A DNA stretch of 8,407 nt from CAYMZB01 sp964394845 (GCA_964394845.1 CAYMZB010000094.1:1-8407), one strand, 5' to 3'; shown: positions 1-5,482, counted from the stretch's first letter. The notes: generated by a model from the letters alone, not told the origin. Numbers and translations are program-made.

Positions 1-13
1 ACTCTCCTGACAT
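1..13 (-). CDS. possible 5' end of a divergent gene (only about four codons in window)
   Basis: On the minus strand an ATG at 13-11 opens a frame reading Met-Ser-Gly-Glu before the window ends. It lies 8 bases after an extended -10 box (27-22), the same close spacing seen before other starts here, so a leaderless or nearly leaderless mRNA is plausible. Nothing can be said about the product. The call rests only on promoter position and start codon and may be wrong. Confidence 0.25.
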
Positions 14-21
14 ACGTGCGC

Positions 22-30
22 ATTCTACCA
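22..30 (-). promoter_or_regulatory. extended -10 promoter element, minus strand
   Basis: Read on the minus strand the site is TGGTAGAAT, an extended -10 (TGn followed by TAGAAT). The surrounding TTGTGGTAGAAT is nearly identical to TTGTGGTACAAT at 2244-2252, another minus-strand promoter candidate. No good -35 is present at 17 bases, as is usual for extended -10 promoters. The transcript would start near base 15. Confidence 0.4.
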
Positions 31-63
31 CAAGTACTTGTCAACTTTCCTGACAGACTTGTC

Positions 64-342
64 ATGGTAAAAAAGTTCAAAGAATATGATAGTCTGATCA
101 AAATGTCACAAGACTCAGCTGTTGATCTGAATAAATTAATCAAGATCCGTTTTTTAAATGGCGATGAATTACTTATTAGAATCTTTGAAAATCCTTCTTC
201 TAAATCATCTGATGAGTTTTTAGTAAACAAAGAGGCACCTCTGGGTAAAGCTTTGCTTGGTCATACTAAAGGAGAACAGATTGAGTATAAGGTGGAAAAT
301 AATACTTACAAGGTCACTATTTTAGAGGTTTATGCTAATTAA
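64..342 (+). CDS. GreA/GreB C-terminal-domain protein (stand-alone domain)
   Basis: The second half contains the signature of the GreA/GreB C-terminal FKBP-like domain, the segment that contacts RNA polymerase: EAPLGKALLGHTKGEQIEY followed by a short beta strand ending ILEV. Full GreA is about 155-160 residues with an N-terminal coiled coil that reaches the polymerase active site; here that coiled coil is absent, so the protein resembles Rnk-type or free C-terminal domains. It may bind RNA polymerase without stimulating transcript cleavage (inference). The start is uncertain. ATG at 64 gives 92 residues. A GTG at 16 would overlap the divergent promoter at 22-30 and is less likely. An ATG at 103, which lies 12 bases after a TATGAT box at 85-90, would give 79 residues and just the domain. 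The frame and stop are secure. Confidence 0.72.
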   Translation: MVKKFKEYDSLIKMSQDSAVDLNKLIKIRFLNGDELLIRIFENPSSKSSDEFLVNKEAPLGKALLGHTKGEQIEYKVENNTYKVTILEVYAN

Positions 343-390
343 ATCAAAAGCACGTAGCTATTCCCTTTTATTCCAAAAAACAATTACTGA

Positions 391-1059
391 ATGAGAAAGA
401 TTCTGATACTTCAACTGGATGCAACAGAAGAGCCTGGTTTTATTCAAAATTATCTTAAGAGGAAAAAAATAAGCTACGACATTTTCCGGATTTTTAAATC
501 TTCTATTTATATTCCAACGGATTTCTATACTCATCTGATCGTCTTACCTTCTCCCAAAGACACATACGAATCCCATCGTTACCCATTTTTATCATACGCA
601 AAATCAGTCATCAGAGATTTTTTATTTCAAAAAAAAGTAATTCTTGGAACGTGCATGGGTAGTCAACTTATTGCAGATGTATTAGGAGAAACAATAGCAA
701 AAGCAAAAAAGCCGGAAATCGGATTTTATCCGATAATGATTTTAAAAAATTCTGTTCTCATAAGAGGCATAGACTTTGATAGGGTACCTGTTTTTGAGTG
801 GCATTCGATGGAAATTGCAACCAATAAGAAGATATCCATCCTAGCAAGATCAAATAATTGTCAAACACAGATCTTTCAATATAGGAATCATGTTTTTGGA
901 ATGCAATTTCATCTTGAAATCAATAGAAATTTGATACGATCTTATATAAAAACATTTGACCCTAAAAAAGAATATGGATATTTAATAAATGAAGAAAAAA
1001 AATTAGCATCCTTTAAGCAGGCGCAGGAAACAATATTAGATAATCTATTCATGTTATGA
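391..1059 (+). CDS. class I glutamine amidotransferase (GMP-synthase-like)
   Basis: A single-domain, 222-residue class I glutamine amidotransferase, which hydrolyses glutamine and passes ammonia to a partner. The nucleophile elbow is GTCMGSQ with Cys88; the other triad members are His174 and Glu176 in QFHLE. Residues 109-115 (EIGFYPI) and 136-138 (EWH) match the stand-alone GMP-synthase-like group, close in size to the usual 230-240 residues. One feature is odd: where relatives carry a glycine-rich oxyanion loop (GGP before the SxYD and YPWL motifs), this protein has PSPK at 53-56. No synthetase domain is fused, so acceptor substrate and partner are unknown. No Shine-Dalgarno sequence or convincing promoter is visible in the 48 bases after the preceding gene, so cotranscription is likely. 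ATG at 391 is the first start in frame and gives the expected N-terminal beta strand (KILILQLD). Confidence 0.85.
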   Translation: MRKILILQLDATEEPGFIQNYLKRKKISYDIFRIFKSSIYIPTDFYTHLIVLPSPKDTYESHRYPFLSYAKSVIRDFLFQKKVILGTCMGSQLIADVLGETIAKAKKPEIGFYPIMILKNSVLIRGIDFDRVPVFEWHSMEIATNKKISILARSNNCQTQIFQYRNHVFGMQFHLEINRNLIRSYIKTFDPKKEYGYLINEEKKLASFKQAQETILDNLFML

Positions 1060-1170
1060 TTTGTTCTTTAGATATTCCAGGGAATAGATCGAAACACCAA
1101 AAGTTAAAAGAGACAAACCAATGGTAAAAAATAAATCAGGAATACCTCCTGTGTAATAGCTATTTAAGAA
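1054..1170 (-). other. hydrophobic reading frame without a normal start, between convergent genes
   Basis: A minus-strand frame, open from about 1254 and stopping at 1056-1054, encodes in its last 30 codons a plausible single membrane helix: PDLFFTIGLSLLTFG, then VSIYSLEYLKNKS. A TGG precedes the helix and Lys residues follow it, which recalls the C-terminal anchor of sorted surface proteins. It has no ATG, GTG or TTG upstream of the helix and overlaps the ends of both the hydrolase and the amidotransferase genes. A perfect AGGAGGT lies at 1150-1144 but no start codon follows in this frame. It may be a remnant of a lost membrane protein, a small protein with a rare start, or chance. Confidence 0.22.
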
Positions 1171-1172
1171 TA

Positions 1173-1898
1173 TTATTTTTGATTCGCGGTCAATTTTACT
1201 ACTAATCGTAATATATCTCTGTAGTTGTTTTCTATGTAATCTGGTTTTACAAGTTTAGTGTAAACATTGCGCGACTCACCATCTATTAGATATATAGTTC
1301 TTATACCAATATCATGACTCCCTTTGATATCTGCGAGCAAATCATCTCCGATCATAAGTGTTTGATTTGGCGAAACACTCATTTTGTTTAGTAAATATTT
1401 AAATATTTTTGGATCAGGTTTGTCGGTGGCATACATATCTGAAGTCACTAAATAATCTACAAAATTATCAACTTTCAGTTTTATCAATTTGCTTGCTTGA
1501 TCCACAAATATGCCGTTGCTTAATACACCAATTTTGAGATCTTTTGACTTTAGATAACTCATCACTTCCAATACTCCATCTATTAACTGAATTCGTTTAT
1601 TTACCTCTTTGCGTACATGTTCTATTATTCGCAAAATAATCTTTAAGGAAGGCTTCATTTTCAATTTTTCAAACACCGCAAACCACACTAAGATGGTTGC
1701 TGAAGAAATAGGGATATTGGGATCAGCAATTAAACTCTCAAATGTCTGAATATTAATTGAAACCAAATCGTCAATATTTTTACCCGGGAAATGCATGAGG
1801 TGTCTTATAAAAGTACTTCTTAAGGCATCTTTAATAACATCAGTGGTATTGCAAAGTGTATTATCTAAATCAAAAATTACAGCTTTAATCATAGGCAT
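1173..1898 (-). CDS. HAD-superfamily hydrolase, subfamily IA
   Basis: A 241-residue haloacid-dehalogenase-type phosphatase with all four catalytic motifs. Motif I is FDLDNT with nucleophile Asp10 and acid/base Asp12; motif II is VLSNG with Ser127; motif III is Lys160 in DKPDPKIF; motif IV is GDDLLAD with Asp185, Asp186 and Asp190. The helical region between residues about 20 and 105 is a C1-type cap, which places it with phosphoglycolate phosphatase, YjjG-type nucleotidases and similar enzymes. The substrate, probably a small phosphate ester in the cytosol, cannot be read from the sequence. It starts two bases after the stop of the broken gene at 1901-2228, without a Shine-Dalgarno sequence, so translation was probably coupled to that gene. 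An alternative Met lies at residue 3. It ends convergently to the amidotransferase, 113 bases away. Confidence 0.88.
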   Translation of the reverse strand: MPMIKAVIFDLDNTLCNTTDVIKDALRSTFIRHLMHFPGKNIDDLVSINIQTFESLIADPNIPISSATILVWFAVFEKLKMKPSLKIILRIIEHVRKEVNKRIQLIDGVLEVMSYLKSKDLKIGVLSNGIFVDQASKLIKLKVDNFVDYLVTSDMYATDKPDPKIFKYLLNKMSVSPNQTLMIGDDLLADIKGSHDIGIRTIYLIDGESRNVYTKLVKPDYIENNYRDILRLVVKLTANQK

Positions 1899-1900
1899 AA

Positions 1901-2228
1901 TTACTTATTTAAGAAACCAAGAACTTCATTAGATAATTTATTTTTTACCACTTTCATTCCTAGTTTCTTTGTCATTTCTTTGTAAAAACTTTTAAGCCGG
2001 ACTAAAGTCAAAGGTTTATGCATTATTGGCAGATATTCAGTTGATTCTTCTTATCTACCAGCTCAAATATCTTAACTCTTTCATGAAATGTGCTGCGGAG
2101 TTTGACATTTAATTTTAAAGCCATATCTTCCATAAACTTAACTGCCAAATCAGGATCAAAACCAGATTCAGAAAAAAAATCCATTATTAGGGGTTAAAGT
2201 CTCCTAAGACTGCAATTCTGTAGGTCAT
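1901..2228 (-). pseudogene. unrecognised small protein gene broken by two frame lesions
   Basis: Three minus-strand frames follow one another. The first starts with ATG at 2228 and reads MTYRIAVLGDFNP before a stop at 2189-2187. The second, from about 2190, contains MDFFSESGFDPDLAVKFMED and runs to HERVKIFELVDKK, stopping at 2025-2023. The third continues with ESTEYLPIMHKPLTLVRLKS and ends NEVLGFLNK at 1903-1901. Adding one base in the C run near 2190-2193 and one near 2040-2050 would join all three into one 109-residue protein that starts just after a good promoter and ends two bases before the HAD hydrolase. This fits single-base losses, by mutation or by sequencing or assembly error. The second and third frames also touch by a TAATG stop/start overlap, so reinitiation could yield a 40-residue fragment. 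I do not recognise the family. No gene of normal length covers 1899-2284. Confidence 0.6.
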
Positions 2229-2243
2229 TTATTTTGAATTATG

Positions 2244-2252
2244 ATTGTACCA
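2244..2252 (-). promoter_or_regulatory. extended -10 promoter for the broken gene and HAD hydrolase
   Basis: On the minus strand the site is TGGTACAAT, an extended -10 with TACAAT at 2249-2244. A weak -35 candidate TTCCAG sits 17 bases upstream of the hexamer. Transcription would begin near 2237, about nine bases before the ATG at 2228. This supports 2228 as the original start of the broken gene. Confidence 0.5.
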
Positions 2253-2284
2253 CAAAAATACCGCACCTGGAAGACTATAGAGAA

Positions 2285-2650
2285 TTATCTTTTTTTAGAG
2301 ATTTTCTTGGAACAATAAACGCAATATTGGGCTGTGGGCATAGCAAGAAGCCTACCTATCTCAATTTGTTTATTACACTTTTCACATTTGCCATAAGTAC
2401 CTTTTGTTATTTTAGATAATGCAGTTTTAATACTGGTATTAGTTTTTTTGAGCTCTTGTTCTAACGCTAATGTCCTGGTGTGACTATCTGCTATATATGA
2501 ATCTGTACCAGGTTCACTACTTTCAGCAAGAGATTCAGATTTAGCAGGATCATCTTCTTCTACCTCTTTTAAATTCTCCTCAACTTGCTTTTGTTGCCTA
2601 AGCAAAAGATTTTTAATATAGTTAATTGTTTTTGTAGGAAAGTCTAACAT
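2285..2650 (-). CDS. TraR/DksA-family C4 zinc-finger protein
   Basis: A 121-residue protein of the DksA/TraR/DnaK-suppressor class, which binds RNA polymerase through the secondary channel and adjusts transcription initiation. The C-terminal zinc finger is clear: Cys89 and Cys92 in CEKC, Cys110 and Cys113 in CVYC, with 17 residues between the pairs. Residues about 8-80 form the expected helical hairpin, broken by an acidic, Ser-rich turn (DDPAKSESLAESSEPGTDSY) at 33-52. E. coli DksA is 151 residues, so this is a shorter TraR-like form. The start at 2650 has the best Shine-Dalgarno sequence in the window (AAGGAGA at 2661-2655). It overlaps the last 29 bases of the Lgt-like gene and should be translationally coupled to it. 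Whether it responds to ppGpp cannot be told. Confidence 0.87.
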   Translation of the reverse strand: MLDFPTKTINYIKNLLLRQQKQVEENLKEVEEDDPAKSESLAESSEPGTDSYIADSHTRTLALEQELKKTNTSIKTALSKITKGTYGKCEKCNKQIEIGRLLAMPTAQYCVYCSKKISKKR

Positions 2651-3527
2651 GAAATCTCCTTAATAACCTTTTTAAATTACGCGCCTTCCAGGATACTGAT
2701 GCTTTCTGATTAAAGAAATACTTATTAAGTTTAGTCAAAGCTGACTGCCTAGTCAAGGGATCAGATATTAATTTGAATAGAAAACGGAAAAACTCTTTTA
2801 CATCTGATATTGGATTTCTTTTAGTAACTTTGTAAAGAATAGTCATCCCTAAACAGAATAGAACCAGTGATAAAAATATACCCTCACCCTGTGCTTGACT
2901 TAAAGGTCCCATTAAAAATTTGATAATACCTATATAGATTAAAGTCAAACTAAGTATTTTCCCCCTTTGATGGAAATGTATTGCAGTTGACCAAATACTT
3001 AAAAGCGCCAGGAAAAGAAGTCCTGCCTCAATTGTTTGGGTAGGTAATCTTTTTCCTACAACCCCTACCATATTAACGGCAAAAAATAGGTTACTCTGTA
3101 TTCCTACATTACAGCTACCCAAAAAACAGCCTAAATCAGCTAAAATTAACCCTCCCAAAAATCCAACTGCCGCAATATCCCCTATCTGCCAAAAGTCTTG
3201 TTTTCTTATCCGAGCCACAAAATATAAAGTCAGCCATCCTCCTAAAATTGCTCCCCAAAAGGAAAAACCAGGATATTTACTAACAAGGAATATCCTAAGT
3301 AAATTTGGTGAAAAAAGTTCTATATTCTCCGATACAAAATACAGCCTTGAAACAATCAGCCCTCCCAAAAAAGCAAGTAGAATCAAATCTAAAATCTTTT
3401 CCTCATCAAAATCCCAAGCCCGGGCAAGCCTCCAGGTTAAAAACACCCCAACTAAAAAGCCGAGAGCTAAAAATATCCCAAACGATGAAACAGATTTTCC
3501 GGCAAAGGTAAAAAGCACTGGTAGCAT
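2622..3527 (-). CDS. divergent Lgt-family (prolipoprotein diacylglyceryl transferase-like) membrane protein
   Basis: A 301-residue polytopic membrane protein that aligns by eye with Lgt, the enzyme that moves diacylglycerol from phosphatidylglycerol to the lipobox cysteine of prolipoproteins. Matching landmarks are GIFLALGFLVG (17-27), LAFLGGLIVSRLYFV (51-65), FSFWGAILGG (88-97), ADLGCFLGSCNVG (130-142) and LPTQTIEAG (161-169, the family's PTQxxE). Key positions differ: Trp91 where Lgt has the HGG histidine, and ADLGCFLGSC where the signature reads GRxGNFxNGE, losing its Arg, Asn and Glu. The usual activity is therefore doubtful. About 65 extra C-terminal residues (236-301) are strongly basic. 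The frame is open upstream to 3827, but that part lies over the opposite-strand membrane gene. ATG at 3527 is chosen because a TTGTCA/TATTAT promoter sits just before it and the homology begins there. Confidence 0.75.
   Translation of the reverse strand: MLPVLFTFAGKSVSSFGIFLALGFLVGVFLTWRLARAWDFDEEKILDLILLAFLGGLIVSRLYFVSENIELFSPNLLRIFLVSKYPGFSFWGAILGGWLTLYFVARIRKQDFWQIGDIAAVGFLGGLILADLGCFLGSCNVGIQSNLFFAVNMVGVVGKRLPTQTIEAGLLFLALLSIWSTAIHFHQRGKILSLTLIYIGIIKFLMGPLSQAQGEGIFLSLVLFCLGMTILYKVTKRNPISDVKEFFRFLFKLISDPLTRQSALTKLNKYFFNQKASVSWKARNLKRLLRRFHVRLSYKNN
2655..2661 (-). promoter_or_regulatory. Shine-Dalgarno site of the TraR/DksA gene
   Basis: Read on the minus strand the site is AAGGAGA, four bases before the ATG at 2650. 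It lies within the coding sequence of the upstream Lgt-like gene. It stands out because most starts in this window lack such a site, so it fixes the start of the zinc-finger gene. Confidence 0.75.
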
Positions 3528-3542
3528 ACCAGATACGCTAAC

Positions 3543-3571
3543 ATAATAAGATATTTGAATCAAATTGACAA
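3543..3571 (-). promoter_or_regulatory. sigma-70-type promoter of the Lgt-like and TraR genes
   Basis: Read on the minus strand: TTGTCA (3571-3566), exactly 17 bases, TATTAT (3548-3543). Each hexamer has a single mismatch to consensus. Transcription should begin near 3536, about nine bases before the ATG at 3527, leaving little room for a ribosome-binding site. Confidence 0.7.
3553..3565. repeat. 13-bp palindrome between divergent promoters, operator candidate
   Basis: ATTTGA and TCAAAT flank one central base, giving a perfect 13-bp palindrome. It lies in the minus-strand promoter spacer and over the plus-strand -35 candidate. A third ATTTGA half-site is at 3586-3591, at the expected plus-strand start site. 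The position suits a regulator of both transcripts, but no regulator is known and a short AT-rich palindrome can arise by chance. Confidence 0.35.
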
Positions 3572-3584
3572 AGTCTGTTATACT
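3555..3584 (+). promoter_or_regulatory. divergent extended -10 promoter of the 3595 membrane-protein gene
   Basis: TGTTATACT at 3576-3584 is an extended -10 (TGn plus TATACT). TTGAAT at 3555-3560 is an 18-base-spaced -35 candidate. The start site should be near 3591, a few bases before the ATG at 3595, so the mRNA is probably leaderless. The element interleaves with the minus-strand promoter at 3543-3571. A consensus TTGACA at 3565-3570 is too close to the -10 to serve it. Confidence 0.6.
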
Positions 3585-3594
3585 AATTTGATAG

Positions 3595-4038
3595 ATGACA
3601 GCTACAGCACATGCATTAATCGCAGGAGCGATTACCACCGCTATTCCAGATCCGACTATAGGAATACCCTTGGTTGCCATTTCCCATCCCATTGCAGACA
3701 TGGTTCCACATTGGGATTTTGGATTAGGCTGGAAGAAAAAGAATAAAGCTCTGCTTTTTTTCCAATCTTTTGCAGATCTAATCCTTGGAGTAGTTTTAAC
3801 TTTTCTTATCTTTGGGAATACTACCAACCACCTTTATCTTTTTTTAGCCATACTTATTTCTGAATCCTGGGATTTATTGCAAGCTCCTTATTGGCTATTT
3901 AATTGGAAGTTTTTTCCATTTTCATTATTTTATAATTTTGGGTCTATAACCAATAGAAAAGCCAAGCTGCCCTGGGGAATTTTGACACAAATTGCCACTG
4001 TCAGCGGCCTGGTTTTAACTTTGCGGATTCTTCATTAA
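3595..4038 (+). CDS. small polytopic membrane protein with His/Asp-rich N-terminus (function unknown)
   Basis: A 147-residue hydrophobic protein with about three to four membrane segments: roughly 7-30, 54-75, 78-96 and 126-144. The N-terminus has a pattern that looks metal- or substrate-binding: His6 in TAHALIAG, then SHPIADMVPHWDFG with His31, Asp35, His39 and Asp41, and later Asp61 and Asp93. HALxxG plus a downstream SHxxxDxxPHxD recalls membrane-bound YdjM/DUF457-like putative metal-dependent hydrolases, but this is a resemblance only and the real family may differ. It is divergent from the Lgt-like gene, from which it is separated by a shared 67-base promoter region. Its last 24 bases overlap the end of galU on the other strand. 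The start is fixed by the promoter, which places transcription within a few bases of the ATG, so a leaderless mRNA is likely. Confidence 0.68.
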   Translation: MTATAHALIAGAITTAIPDPTIGIPLVAISHPIADMVPHWDFGLGWKKKNKALLFFQSFADLILGVVLTFLIFGNTTNHLYLFLAILISESWDLLQAPYWLFNWKFFPFSLFYNFGSITNRKAKLPWGILTQIATVSGLVLTLRILH

Positions 4039-4908
4039 ACCTTTAAGAAACTGCGTAAACTCTTCACCTATCTCAGGATGTCCCATGGCTAAATCCACCA
4101 CAGTTTTCATATATTCTAATTTATTGCCGGTATCATAATATTTGCCATTTTCAATCTCTACAGCATACATAGGCATACCCTCATCTTTAAGCAAATTAAT
4201 GGCATCAACCAGCCAAATTTCCCCACTTTTTCCAGGTTGGACTCTTTTTAAGACAGAAAAGATTTCTGGAGGTAAAATATAGGCTCCAATCATGGCAATA
4301 TCTGAAGGAGCTTCGTCCGGCTCCGGCTTTTCCACAATCCTTTTAATCTTATAAACATTCCCTTCTACCGGTTCTATGTCAGCAATGCCATAACGTCTTA
4401 GGTCTTCCTTTTTTTTGATCCTCACACCGGAAATCACAATCCCGCCATATTTCTCATGAACGGCTATCATTTGTTTAAGCCTGGGAGGTTCTGCTAGAAT
4501 AAATTCATCTCCCCAAACTACTGCAAACGGTTCATCCTCTATAACTGATTCTGCGGATAGGATTGGCGTACCATTACCATAAGGACCTTTTTGGCGGACA
4601 TAGATAAAGTTGGCCATATCTGAAATATGTTTGATTTGTTCTAAAGCTTTGGTTTTTTGGCCGTTAACCAAATTTTGCACTAAATCTTCGTTTGGAACAT
4701 CAAAGTGATCTTCAATTGCTCTTTTGGTAGCGCCTGTCACAATTATGATGTTTTCTATCCCGGAACTCACTATCTCCTCTACCACATATTGAATAACCGG
4801 CTTGTCTACAATAGGGAGCATCTCTTTGGGCATGGCCTTGGTTTGAGGAAGGAATCTGGTGCCAAACCCTGCAGCAGGGATAATAGCTTTAGTAATTTTT
4901 TTACCCAT
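4015..4908 (-). CDS. galU: UTP-glucose-1-phosphate uridylyltransferase
   Basis: A 297-residue nucleotidyltransferase that makes UDP-glucose from UTP and glucose-1-phosphate, feeding glycan and envelope synthesis in the cytosol. It has the GalU opening AAGFGTRFLPQTKAMPKEML (12-31) with the nucleotide-binding loop and catalytic-site Lys, DKPVIQYVVEE (35-45), the metal-binding segment VVWGDE with Asp134, IVEKP (191-195), IGAYILPPEIF (207-217) and YYDTGNKLEYMKTV (257-270). Length fits GalU (about 290-300) and is shorter than RffH/RmlA-type fusions. A variation is GPYGNGTPIL at 108-117, where proteobacterial GalU has PLGLGHAVL; sugar preference may therefore differ. The gene follows efp by 13 bases, yet has a perfect TATAAT seven bases before its ATG, so it may also be transcribed alone as a leaderless mRNA. 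Confidence 0.9.
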   Translation of the reverse strand: MGKKITKAIIPAAGFGTRFLPQTKAMPKEMLPIVDKPVIQYVVEEIVSSGIENIIIVTGATKRAIEDHFDVPNEDLVQNLVNGQKTKALEQIKHISDMANFIYVRQKGPYGNGTPILSAESVIEDEPFAVVWGDEFILAEPPRLKQMIAVHEKYGGIVISGVRIKKKEDLRRYGIADIEPVEGNVYKIKRIVEKPEPDEAPSDIAMIGAYILPPEIFSVLKRVQPGKSGEIWLVDAINLLKDEGMPMYAVEIENGKYYDTGNKLEYMKTVVDLAMGHPEIGEEFTQFLKGLMKNPQS

Positions 4909-4915
4909 ACTTTTG

Positions 4916-4921
4916 ATTATA
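4916..4921 (-). promoter_or_regulatory. consensus -10 box just before galU
   Basis: TATAAT on the minus strand, starting immediately after the efp stop codon (4924-4922) and seven bases before the galU ATG. The expected +1 falls at or next to the A of the ATG. No good -35 is seen at 16-18 bases and there is no TGn extension, so the strength is uncertain. An internal operon promoter is the simplest reading. Confidence 0.45.
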
Positions 4922-5482
4922 CTACTTTACTCTCTCAATATACTCTCCAGATCTGGTATCTACTTTGATTTTTTCCCCAATTCCTATAAACATAGGTACT
5001 TTAACTACCAAACCATTATCTAAAACTGCCTCTTTAAAAACATTGGAAACAGAATTGCCTTTTTCGCCGGGCCCGGTTTCTGATATGGTATAGGTTAAGC
5101 TCATCGGCAGCTCTAATCCCAGAGCTTGCCCTTCGCAAACAATTAATATTACTTCCAACCCCTCTTTTAAGTATTTGTCCTGGTTACCTAAAACACCAGC
5201 AGGAATAGAAAACTGTTCAAAGCTTACAGGATCCATAAAGTTAAAAGTTTCCCCTTCTCTATAGAGAAACTGGGCTTTTTTCTTTTCTACATCTGCCTCA
5301 TCTACCCTGGCCCCGGTGATAAAAGATTTTTCCACCACCGAACCAGTTCTGATATTTCTGACTTTAACTTTTATATTCCCGGACCCTCTGCCTGTCTTAA
5401 CATGTTCATATGTTAAAACCAGCAGAATATCCTGGCCTTCTTTATAAAAAGTCCCATTTCTAAGTTCTGTTACATTAAGCAT
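4922..5482 (-). CDS. efp: elongation factor P
   Basis: A 186-residue EF-P, which binds ribosomes stalled on proline stretches and helps peptide-bond formation. The three-domain layout is present: KOW-like domain (about 1-62), first OB domain (65-125) with FLYREGETFNFMD and FEQF, and C-terminal OB domain (129-186) ending with the signature VKVPMFIGIGEKIKVDTRSG, then EYIERVK. Length matches the family (185-190). The domain I tip loop reads KTGRGSGNIKVK, so the residue that reaches the peptidyl-transferase centre is Arg32, not the Lys of E. coli EF-P (PGKGQA). Arg at this position is rhamnosylated by EarP in some proteobacteria; no such enzyme is in this window. The ATG overlaps the aminopeptidase stop by eight bases (ATGCTTAA), so translation is probably coupled. 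No strong Shine-Dalgarno sequence is visible. Confidence 0.94.
   Translation of the reverse strand: MLNVTELRNGTFYKEGQDILLVLTYEHVKTGRGSGNIKVKVRNIRTGSVVEKSFITGARVDEADVEKKKAQFLYREGETFNFMDPVSFEQFSIPAGVLGNQDKYLKEGLEVILIVCEGQALGLELPMSLTYTISETGPGEKGNSVSNVFKEAVLDNGLVVKVPMFIGIGEKIKVDTRSGEYIERVK

Noticed and set aside
1072..1151. Short inverted repeats as a terminator between the convergent genes
   Set aside because: ATTCC/GGAAT near 1074 and CAGGA/TCCTG near 1137 have only five pairs and no U-tract on either strand.
2234..2419. A plus-strand 61-codon frame
   Set aside because: It is antisense to the zinc-finger gene's 3' end and to the extended -10 promoter region, and shows no family-like motif.
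3305..3511. A plus-strand 68-codon frame within the Lgt-like gene
   Set aside because: It is antisense to conserved Lgt-family segments, is low in complexity, and has no promoter or ribosome site.
3555..3746. A plus-strand 63-codon frame in another phase of the 3595 gene
   Set aside because: It starts within the divergent promoter and has an irregular composition; the 3595 frame has clear membrane segments.
3528..3827. An upstream extension of the Lgt-like frame by 100 residues
   Set aside because: The extension lies antisense to the convincing membrane-protein gene at 3595, has no Lgt similarity, and a good promoter lies just before the ATG at 3527.
4705..4968. A plus-strand frame over the galU 5' end and efp 3' end
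   Set aside because: It is antisense to two highly conserved genes and has no recognisable motif.
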